Assembly: GCA_002843005.1 (NCBI GenBank)
Contig: PHEX01000002.1
Location: 1-43,945, forward strand
Reading direction: 5' to 3'
Origin: Candidatus Anoxymicrobium japonicum
GTDB lineage: Bacteria; Actinomycetota; Geothermincolia; Fen-727; Anoxymicrobiaceae
DNA length: 43,945 nucleotides
In this document: positions 37,509-43,945 of the stretch, piece by piece
Layout of the letters: each line of letters opens with the position of its first letter
How positions within the stretch are numbered: position 1 is the stretch's first letter
The notes under the pieces: model-generated
The model's input: only the letters and a program-made list of their open reading frames with translations
The model's database searches: none
Told to the model about the DNA's origin: nothing
Made by a program: the position numbers and the translations under genes

Positions 37509-38936
37509 TTATCCCTTGCCCTGATGTCCCTTGATGATTTTCAGCGCTGTCTTTCGGGCTCTGTCAAACGCTTCCTTGCCGCGCGCCTCGATATAGACGC
37601 GAACCATCGGCTCAGTCCCGGAAGCGCGAACGAGCATCCACGTGTCGGCGGCGGTAATGACTTTCACGCCGTCGCTCAAGTTTACTTTTACAACGTCTTC
37701 ATCCCCCAGCGCGCGGGGAGGGTTCTCGCTTAACGAATCCATAAGGGTTTCTTTGCGGCTTTCCGGCAGTTTGACGTCAATCCGTTCGTCAAAGCACGGG
37801 CCGAACTCGTTGTAAATGTTTTCCAGAAGCTCGGACAACGGCTTCTTGAACCGCGCGGCGATCTCGATGAGGATCAGGCCGGCCATGAGACCGTCTTTCT
37901 CGGGGATATGCCCCGCGACGCTCACGCCCCCGCTCTCTTCACCGCCCAGAATAATCATCTTCTTGCGCATGAGTTCGCCGATGTACTTGAAGCCGACCGG
38001 CGTCTCCAGCACACGGCAGCCGTTGTGCTCGGCGATGGTGTCGAGCATGTGGGTGGTCGCTATCGAGCGGGCTACGGCGCCTCCCGTTGGTTTGTAGGTG
38101 AGCAGGTACCACAACATCAGCGTCAGGGCCTTGTTTGGGGTGAGGTAGACGCCTTTCGAATCCACGACACCAAATCGGTCGGCGTCTCCGTCGAGCGCGA
38201 TTCCCAGGTCGGACTTGTTGACGAGCACCGCTTTTTTGCACTCCGTGAGATTGGGCTCGATTGGCTCAGGGAGCAGACCCCCGAACTCGGAGTCAAGGTG
38301 GCAGTGGAGTGGGGTCACGTGCGCGTCCATGTGCGCGAGCGCTCTCATGAAAACATTCTGACCTGACCCGTACATTGGATCGAAAAGTATTTTTACGTGA
38401 GAGCGTTCTATCATCGATCGTTCCACGAGACTCAAGAGTTGTTTGATGTATTCATTGCTGACGTCGAGCTTCTTGATGGGCGCCAGCGTCCTGTCGACAG
38501 GCGGATCGGTGTGGCCTTCCTCGAGGATCGCTCCAATTTCCCATTCGATGTCGCCGGTGATGTCGGGTGTCGCCGGTCCCCCGTAATGGGGAATGAACTT
38601 GATCCCGTTATACTCCGGAGGGTTATGGCTCGCGGTGAGCATGATCGCGCCAGCGGCGCCAATGTGCTTGACCGCGAACGCCGCTTGCGGCGTCGGGCAG
38701 AAAGTTTCCATGCGCAAAGCGGCGATTCCGTTTTTCATCAAGACGTTTGAGACCAGGTCCGCGAATCCTTCCGAGTGTGCCCTGGTATCGTAAGCGACCA
38801 CGCACCCTTTTTGCGCGAGCTCTTTCTCATAGAGATAATTGCAGATCGCTTGCGTCACAATTTCGACATTTGTCCGGTTGAAGTCCGTGTTTACAGTCGA
38901 GCGCCACCCGTCTGTGCCAAATGTAATTTCAGTCAT
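37509..38936 (-). CDS. Phosphoglucomutase/phosphomannomutase family protein
   Basis: 475 residues. All active-site loops are intact: phosphoserine S103 in TASHNPPEYNG, metal loop DGDADR (249-254), sugar-specificity loop GGEESGG, and phosphate loop RASGTEP near 443. It interconverts hexose-6- and hexose-1-phosphates; the Glu-Ser loop allows both glucose and mannose. The next upstream gene encodes a nucleotidyltransferase that would use its product, so together they supply an activated sugar for surface glycans. Confidence 0.92.
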   Translation of the reverse strand: MTEITFGTDGWRSTVNTDFNRTNVEIVTQAICNYLYEKELAQKGCVVAYDTRAHSEGFADLVSNVLMKNGIAALRMETFCPTPQAAFAVKHIGAAGAIMLTASHNPPEYNGIKFIPHYGGPATPDITGDIEWEIGAILEEGHTDPPVDRTLAPIKKLDVSNEYIKQLLSLVERSMIERSHVKILFDPMYGSGQNVFMRALAHMDAHVTPLHCHLDSEFGGLLPEPIEPNLTECKKAVLVNKSDLGIALDGDADRFGVVDSKGVYLTPNKALTLMLWYLLTYKPTGGAVARSIATTHMLDTIAEHNGCRVLETPVGFKYIGELMRKKMIILGGEESGGVSVAGHIPEKDGLMAGLILIEIAARFKKPLSELLENIYNEFGPCFDERIDVKLPESRKETLMDSLSENPPRALGDEDVVKVNLSDGVKVITAADTWMLVRASGTEPMVRVYIEARGKEAFDRARKTALKIIKGHQGKG

Positions 38937-39004
38937 GTCGCCACTTCCCGTGTAAACAAGCCAACTTCAAAAAGTATAACACCAACGTCGCCTCAGTCAG
39001 GTCA

Positions 39005-39052
39005 GGGGTCAGGCACCGTCTACCGCTAAAGCGGTAGACGTTGCCTGACCCC
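39005..39052. repeat. Complete 48-bp GGGGTCAGG palindrome
   Basis: It begins GGGGTCAGGCACCGTCTACC and ends with GGTAGACGTTGCCTGACCCC, around a CCGCT-aa-AGCGG centre; one base is mismatched in the arms. It lies between the two sugar-nucleotide genes and ends 4 bp before the stop codon of the upstream one. It is the best full-length unit in the window. Confidence 0.8.
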
Positions 39053-39056
39053 TTCC

Positions 39057-41576
39057 TCAAGAATTCTTTATCTCGGCCTCGAAAGTGTCCAGTACGGCTT
39101 TGCAGTCGGCTTCGCCATCGCCTTCCGCGTAGAGGTGAAGGACCGGCTCTTGAGGATCCGGAAGCACGAGTGCCCAGCGCCTGCCGCCATCGTAAGATAT
39201 TTTTATGCCGTCGGTTGAATCGATGACGTCGTCCTGATGAGTCTCGAGCAGCACCCTCATGACGGTGCCCTTGTTTTCCCACGACATCAATACCTCGCGC
39301 CGCATGAGTGTAAATCCGGGAACAGTCGCCTGCAGACTCGACAGCGGCTCGCCCGCATGCGCGAGCATTTCGAGCAGTTTCGCGAACGTCATCATAGCGT
39401 CGTAGACCGGCATGAATCCCGGAAAGACAAACCCGCCGTCACCGCTTCCCGCGAAAATGACGCCATCGGCGCGGGCGCACGTCATGATTCCAGATCGGTC
39501 GAGCCGCGTGCGCGTGATCTCGAAGCCACGACTGCCGGCGATTTCCTCTATAACCCACGGCTGGTTCACGGGAATCGCTATTTTCCCCGGAGGTTTTGTG
39601 TAACGTGTGACGAGCTCGACCATCGTGACAAGGAGATTGCTGCCGGCGAGAATGCCTCCCGCGTCTGTAACGACCGCGAGCCTTTCCGCGGCGTTGTCAA
39701 AGAAAAGACCCAGGTCGGCTTTGAACGAGAGTGTCACATCCCCGAGACGTTTCAGCGACTCCTCACGGCGCGGGCGCGCGGTGATAAGCCGCTTTTCATC
39801 CGTGTAGGCGTTGAGGCTCAGCACTTCACAGCCCAGCTTGCCAAGCAGCCCCGGCATTATGAGCGAGGCCGCGCCGTACCCGTAATCAAAGACCACCTTG
39901 AAGTTGGCGTCCTGAATCGCGCCGGTGTCGAGCTTCTCCTCCACCGCATGCGCATACGCTTCTCTCGCGCGGGCGGGGTAGTATATTTCGCCAAGCTCAT
40001 CTAAAAACGCCCTGCGAAAGTTGTTTCGCGAGTAAATGCTCTCTATCTTCCTTTGGGCGTTCGGATCGAGGTCGCCTCCTTCTTCGTCGAAGAAGTTTAT
40101 GTCGATCCACTGTGAATCGCGCTCGTTTGTGCGCGTGTCCACCCCGCCCTGGTCGCTGTGACTCTTGACGGTAAAACGGTTCACCGGGACAGCGCTGACT
40201 TCGAGATCCCGGCAGTGGACGCCCGACGCGTTTATCCCGGCCATGAGAGCGCGTTTGATTATGCGCGCGGATCTCGTGCCGTCGCGGCTGGTGACAACCT
40301 GGGCGTTGACCGGGAGGGTCGAGCCGTACGCCATGCCGATTTTTACCGCCATCTCCGGGGTGATGTCCACGTTCAGCAGGCCCGAGATTCCATGTTTTCC
40401 GAACATCGAGCGCATGCCGCGCGACTCCCATATGATGCTCGAGTTGATCGTGGCGCCGGAGTCCACGGTTTTGAACGGGTATATCAGGATGCCATGGTTG
40501 ATGATGGCGTTGTCACCCACAAGGCAATCGTTGCCCAGCACCGCGCCTTCGTCAATGCGCACCCCCGACTTGATGTCGCAGTTGCGGGCGAGCACGCTGC
40601 CTCTTATGTGACAGGACGGCCCGATGTACGTGTTGTCCATAATTATGGAGCGGTGGAGGAAATTGTCTCGTTTGACGACGACGTTGTTGCCGATTACGGT
40701 GTACTCGCGGATTTTGCTGTCAGACTCTATCTTGACGTGATTCCCGATTAACAATGGACCGGACAGGTTGACAGAGTCGTCTATCTCGGCACCGTCTCCG
40801 AGCCAGATATTGTTCTCGAGCTTGTGCCCGGGCACTTTGATATCCACAAGGCCTTCCAGGATATCGCGATGCGCGGCATGGTACTGTTCGAGGTTGCCGA
40901 TGTCTGTCCAATAGCCTTCGGCGACGTAACCAAAGAGAGGGAAGCCGTTCTCGAGCATCAACGGGAAAAGCTCTTTCGAGAAGTCGTAAGGACGGTCGTC
41001 GGGGATCATGTCCAGCGCCTCGGGTTCAATTATGTAGATGCCCGTGTTTATCGTGTCTGAGAACACCTCGCCCCATCCGGGTTTCTCGAGAAAGCGTTCG
41101 ATCTTGCCGTCCGCTGAAGTCGTGACGAGCCCAAAATCAAGAGGGTTCGGCGCTTTCTTGAGGACGATAGTCGCTATGGCGCCGCGTTCTCTGTGGAAGT
41201 CGACGGCTGCGGCGAGGTCGATGTCGGTCAACGCGTCGCCCGAGATGACCAAAAACGTTCTGTCGAGCAGCGCCCGGGCGTTACGAACGCTGCCGGCCGT
41301 GCCAAGCGGACTCTCCTCTGTCACATGGCTCATGTTTACACCAAAATCGCTGCCGTCTCCAAAGTAGTTTGTGATAAGTGTCGGCAGGAACTGGAGGGTG
41401 ACTACGATGTCTGTGCAGGCGTGACGTTTCAGAAGTTCGATGGTGTGCTCCATCAACGGCTTGTTGACGACGTGAACCATTGGCTTTGGCTGGTTGCCCG
41501 TCAGCGGGCGCAACCGCGTTCCCTGACCACCGGCCATGACCACCGCAAGCATATTGCGAGTTTGAGGCTCAGTCAT
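39057..41576 (-). CDS. Sugar-phosphate nucleotidyltransferase fused to a degenerate phosphomutase domain
   Basis: 839 residues. Nucleotidyltransferase domain (about 8-240) with GGQGTRLRPLTGNQPKPM and VISGDALTDID. Left-handed beta-helix of hexapeptide repeats (about 255-385). Phosphohexomutase-like region (about 400-835). The last part has lost its catalysis: the TASHNP serine loop is replaced by QGGVDTRTNERDSQW, the DGDADR metal loop by DNAAER (627-632), and RASGTEP by LPDPQEP. Annotators usually call such proteins mannose-1-phosphate guanylyltransferase/phosphomannomutase; only the first activity is supported here. The active mutase is the adjacent gene. Confidence 0.88.
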   Translation of the reverse strand: MTEPQTRNMLAVVMAGGQGTRLRPLTGNQPKPMVHVVNKPLMEHTIELLKRHACTDIVVTLQFLPTLITNYFGDGSDFGVNMSHVTEESPLGTAGSVRNARALLDRTFLVISGDALTDIDLAAAVDFHRERGAIATIVLKKAPNPLDFGLVTTSADGKIERFLEKPGWGEVFSDTINTGIYIIEPEALDMIPDDRPYDFSKELFPLMLENGFPLFGYVAEGYWTDIGNLEQYHAAHRDILEGLVDIKVPGHKLENNIWLGDGAEIDDSVNLSGPLLIGNHVKIESDSKIREYTVIGNNVVVKRDNFLHRSIIMDNTYIGPSCHIRGSVLARNCDIKSGVRIDEGAVLGNDCLVGDNAIINHGILIYPFKTVDSGATINSSIIWESRGMRSMFGKHGISGLLNVDITPEMAVKIGMAYGSTLPVNAQVVTSRDGTRSARIIKRALMAGINASGVHCRDLEVSAVPVNRFTVKSHSDQGGVDTRTNERDSQWIDINFFDEEGGDLDPNAQRKIESIYSRNNFRRAFLDELGEIYYPARAREAYAHAVEEKLDTGAIQDANFKVVFDYGYGAASLIMPGLLGKLGCEVLSLNAYTDEKRLITARPRREESLKRLGDVTLSFKADLGLFFDNAAERLAVVTDAGGILAGSNLLVTMVELVTRYTKPPGKIAIPVNQPWVIEEIAGSRGFEITRTRLDRSGIMTCARADGVIFAGSGDGGFVFPGFMPVYDAMMTFAKLLEMLAHAGEPLSSLQATVPGFTLMRREVLMSWENKGTVMRVLLETHQDDVIDSTDGIKISYDGGRRWALVLPDPQEPVLHLYAEGDGEADCKAVLDTFEAEIKNS

Positions 41577-41601
41577 CTTCGACCGTTCCCTTTCAGATAA
41601 T

Positions 41602-42198
41602 CTACGCTGATTCCCTGACGGCTTCCAGCGCTCTTTTCACATATATGGCGCCCGAGTAAAGAGACCAGGCCATGCCAACAATGAAGAGCCATAGCCCGTA
41701 CGTCTGCCATGAAGCGCCCGACGTGAAAGAGTAGCCACTGAATCCCGTAAGACTGCCGATGTGTGGCGCCTTTGGTAGAACCAGGCAGATAAGCGCGACA
41801 AAGAGTATCGCTGTCGCGACCTTGCCCGACCAGTGCACCGCTATCTTGTCAGGATCGATCTTGCCAAGGAACGGATAACCGGCGGCCATCAAGACGTCGC
41901 GGCCCAGCACGATTACCATGAAAGCGAGCGGAAGCATGCGCATCGCGTAAAGCGTGATGATAGTAGCGCCAATGAAAAGCCTGTCCGCGAGCGGGTCGGC
42001 GGTTTTCCCAAAGTTGGACACGCTTTCCGTGCGCCTGGCTACCTGGCCGTCCAGCCAGTCGGTAAAAGCCCCAAACGCGAATAAGGCCAGCGCCGCGTAC
42101 CGGTAGCCCGGATGCGAGTTCGACATCACCATGAATATGACGAATGGCGGGGTGATCGCTATCCGCGCCAAAGTAATGATGTTCGCAAGATTTTCCAT
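41602..42198 (-). CDS. pgsA: CDP-diacylglycerol-glycerol-3-phosphate 3-phosphatidyltransferase family protein
   Basis: 198 residues from ATG 42198, with GGAG upstream; the longer frame to 42345 runs through the tRNA and is not real. It is a CDP-alcohol phosphatidyltransferase with several membrane helices. The signature DG-x2-AR-x8-G-x3-D-x3-D is exact (DGQVARRTESVSNFGKTADP and then LAD). It makes phosphatidylglycerophosphate for anionic phospholipids. Cardiolipin or phosphatidylinositol synthases share the motif, so the substrate is likely but not certain. Confidence 0.85.
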   Translation of the reverse strand: MENLANIITLARIAITPPFVIFMVMSNSHPGYRYAALALFAFGAFTDWLDGQVARRTESVSNFGKTADPLADRLFIGATIITLYAMRMLPLAFMVIVLGRDVLMAAGYPFLGKIDPDKIAVHWSGKVATAILFVALICLVLPKAPHIGSLTGFSGYSFTSGASWQTYGLWLFIVGMAWSLYSGAIYVKRALEAVRESA

Positions 42199-42241
42199 GA
42201 ACAGCTCCTTTGTCTCAAACGCCGTTTTGATTCCAGGATGT

Positions 42242-42319
42242 TGGTCGGGACGGCCGGATTCGAACCGGCGACCCCCGGTCCCCCAGACCGGTGCGCTAAC
42301 CTGGCTGCGCCACGTCCCG
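42242..42319 (-). tRNA. tRNA-Pro(GGG)
   Basis: 78 nt including an encoded CCA. Acceptor arms CGGGACG and CGTCCCG pair fully. D arm GCGC...GCGC; anticodon stem CCGGT/ACCGG around loop CTGGGGG with anticodon GGG; T arm GCCGGTTCGAATCCGGC. It reads CCC and CCU. It lies just upstream of pgsA. Confidence 0.96.
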
Positions 42320-42349
42320 ACATTCATCAAAGGTAATGATATCAAAACG

Positions 42350-42498
42350 CTTAACTTTTGGGGTCAGGTCTTTTTTAGGGGTCAGGCGCCATCTACCGCG
42401 CAGCGGTAGACGCGGCGGGGTCACGCACCGTCTACCGCTTTAGCGGTAGACGTTGCCAGACCCCTCTACGCAGTAAAGGTAGACGGCGCCTGATCCCT
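42350..42498. repeat. Array of four GGGGTCAGG-type palindromic units
   Basis: Unit 1 (42350-42376) starts CTTAACTTTTGGGGTCAGGT and ends in six T. Unit 2 (42378-42412) has GGGGTCAGGCGCC and a CTACCGC-gca-GCGGTAG hairpin. Unit 3 (42417-42464) is a complete variant of the 48-bp palindrome. Unit 4 (42465-42498) is reversed and matches the TTTACTGCGTAGAGGGA variant at 9951-9974. The array fills the space between the tRNA and the right surface-protein gene. Confidence 0.75.
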
Positions 42499-42518
42499 CT
42501 GGACGGACGATCGACTTT

Positions 42519-42551
42519 AAAAAAAGACCTGACCACAAAGTTAAGTCAGTC
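42519..42551 (-). terminator. Terminator of the right surface-protein gene
   Basis: Minus strand GACTGAC (over the stop codon) pairs with GTCAGGTC, followed by seven T. It is nearly identical to the left copy at 1991-2024. With unit 1 of the adjacent array it forms an outer inverted repeat (CTTAACTTT...GGTCAGGTCTTTTTT in both orientations). Confidence 0.65.
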
Positions 42552-43945
42552 GGAGAAGCCGCCGATTGTGTTGGTACCCGCGCCTTTTTTGTTCCAGTAC
42601 ATGGAGCGCTCGACCATTATCTTTTTTCCGGCGTCAAGAGAGCGGACGATGGTTGTTGCCCTGCCCTTTACTCCTCTATCAGCCATGGAGTAGGTCATTC
42701 TTGACCGGGCGCCTATTGTCTCTTTAAAGACGGTGTCTTTCGCGGACGTGTTGGTGAGATAGGATATCTCGACTGTCACGGGTGCGTCGTTCGGGTTCTG
42801 TACGAGTGTATATGTCTCACGACCCTCGGATGTCTGGCCGTCAGGCAGGTAAAAGGTTTTGTGGGCCGCGCTCATGCCGATAGAGTCGTGACACGCCTCT
42901 CCGGTCCCAAAGTCCCAGTACATGGCGCGCTCGGCGATTACAGGCGCGGAGCCGTGCACGAGGGTTGAGACGTCCTTGTCTGGAATGATGCCGTTTAAGT
43001 TCAAAGTCTTGCGTGAATTGGCCGGCATCGTGAACGGATCCTGCAGAAAATTTCCTTCGGGAGTCATGCAGGTAAGGGTAACTTCACAGGCCGAGTCGTT
43101 CGGGTTCTGGATGAGAACATAAGTGGTGAACCCCCACGAGGTCGAACCTTCCGCCAGGTAATAATCCTGTGCTGGAGAGACGGCGCCGACCGAGCAGTGA
43201 CCTTCGCGCCGGTTGTTCCTGTACATGGCGCGTTCCGCTATCACGGGCTGGTTGGAGGAAACTTTCACAGAAGCGTCCTTCGAGCCGATATCTTGCTCCA
43301 TGGAGTATGTGGCGCGAGAGTGCGCCGGTATGACTTTTTTGAGCGTCTGTGGGGTCTCCCCCTCAATCATGTATGTGAGGTTTACGTGAGCCTGTGCTGA
43401 ATTCGGATTTTGAACGAGTGTCCACGTTTCAAAGTTATGATCCGAGCTCCCCTCCGGGAGATACCACACGAGCGACGCGGATGTCGCGCCAATCGAGGAG
43501 TGGCCCTCCGGTGAGGAAGCGCCCTTCCCCGTCCAGGACATGGTGCGGTCAACCGCGATGGTCTTGCCCTCGAGGCACTCTACCTTAGTGGAGAAATCAA
43601 CCGCGCCCAGTATCTCGCGGGGATCCACGGTCGTCTGGCTCATCTTTGGGAGCTTTATCTCGCGGATTGCCGCTGTTGCGCCTCCCTTTTCAGGGTTGGG
43701 ATCCATGTACGTCATTCTGGCCGTCACTTCTGAATCGTTCGGGTTCTCAATCGTTATGTATGTGTCAAAGCCCCACGCGGTGGAGCCTTCCGCCAGATAC
43801 CAGGTGGGGTGCAGCAAGGTAAAGTTCCTGTCCGAGTTGGAGCCCGTCCCTGTGTTTACCACAACAGCGCCGCCCGTTTCGCCTTCAGGCACTATTACCA
43901 CTATCTCACCATCGGACCAGGAAACGTACTGAGTGACTTTCTTGC
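42546..43945 (-). CDS. Partial surface protein: IPT/TIG-like end plus four C-terminal YLAEG repeats
   Basis: The frame is open to the right edge, so the start is outside. The first visible part, VSWSDGEIVVIVPEGETGGA and then VVVNTGTGSNS, is the end of an IPT/TIG immunoglobulin-like domain. Four repeats begin near 43802, 43466, 43163 and 42854, with WYLAEG, WYLPEG, YYLAEG and FYLPDG. Each matches the repeat in the same position of the left protein better than its own neighbours. The protein ends IGGFSD. It is the paralogue of the gene at 2-1996 with a different N-terminal part; presumably secreted. The repeat family is not identified. Confidence 0.8.
   Translation of the reverse strand, partial: KKVTQYVSWSDGEIVVIVPEGETGGAVVVNTGTGSNSDRNFTLLHPTWYLAEGSTAWGFDTYITIENPNDSEVTARMTYMDPNPEKGGATAAIREIKLPKMSQTTVDPREILGAVDFSTKVECLEGKTIAVDRTMSWTGKGASSPEGHSSIGATSASLVWYLPEGSSDHNFETWTLVQNPNSAQAHVNLTYMIEGETPQTLKKVIPAHSRATYSMEQDIGSKDASVKVSSNQPVIAERAMYRNNRREGHCSVGAVSPAQDYYLAEGSTSWGFTTYVLIQNPNDSACEVTLTCMTPEGNFLQDPFTMPANSRKTLNLNGIIPDKDVSTLVHGSAPVIAERAMYWDFGTGEACHDSIGMSAAHKTFYLPDGQTSEGRETYTLVQNPNDAPVTVEISYLTNTSAKDTVFKETIGARSRMTYSMADRGVKGRATTIVRSLDAGKKIMVERSMYWNKKGAGTNTIGGFSD

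Noticed and set aside
42199..42345. N-terminal extension of pgsA to 42345
   Set aside because: It would translate through the tRNA-Pro gene; the ATG at 42198 has a good GGAG site.
9930..42551. CRISPR array
   Set aside because: Repeats are palindromic, irregularly spaced and dispersed, with no spacers of constant length and no cas genes.

Overview
The window looks like a bacterial chromosome segment of moderately high GC from an uncultured or deep-branching actinobacterium-like lineage. This rests on gene order, not on a database search. An FHA protein with a zinc ribbon is followed by a MerR regulator, and a DUF151 nuclease lies further along, recalling the mycobacterial garA-Rv1828-Rv1829 block. 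miaA, dapF, hflX and nrdR keep the order seen in mycobacteria. Genes for an anaerobic (glycyl radical) ribonucleotide reductase, LL-diaminopimelate aminotransferase and AMMECR1/MEMO proteins suggest an anaerobic or facultative organism that makes diaminopimelate peptidoglycan.

Layout. The two ends carry 5'-truncated genes for large paralogous surface proteins that point inward. Both end in the same four-repeat C-terminal module followed by the same terminator. A winged-helix/nucleotidyltransferase gene (about 2.3-2.9 kb) is on the minus strand. From 3.1 to 23.5 kb all genes are on the plus strand: a divergent class II aldolase with mtnA; comF; a DUF948-like membrane protein, miaB and a lipoate/octanoate transferase; small genes, FHA and MerR; a magnesium-type cluster (PRC-barrel/MgtE, NRAMP-related transporter, PRC-barrel protein); a DacA-type carboxypeptidase, DUF151 nuclease, K+ channel/RCK protein, coiled-coil RlpA protein and Lrp-type sensor; an FtsX/MacB-type permease; and an M61-like protein that has lost its HExxH motif.

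From 23.5 to 42.3 kb all genes are on the minus strand: a DUF4143 ATPase; nrdR, nrdD (interrupted by a 575-residue intein), a CPNC redoxin, dut, a DUF3786 protein and queC, packed as one operon with a pair of NrdR boxes upstream; miaA, dapF, dapL and hflX; AMMECR1 and MEMO; a phosphohexomutase and a fused nucleotidyltransferase/degenerate mutase; pgsA; and tRNA-Pro(GGG).

The most unusual layer is a set of dispersed palindromic elements. Several structurally different families share the core GGGGTCAGG or GGGGTCA. They sit between genes, form part of terminators, build a 340-bp MITE-like composite with 31-bp perfect inverted ends, and in one case lie in frame inside dapF, where they encode about 14 extra residues. 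They resemble REP/REPIN elements moved by RAYT (Y1) transposases, but no RAYT gene is present here. Two further dispersed palindromic families lack the core. No CRISPR array, rRNA or complete insertion sequence was seen.
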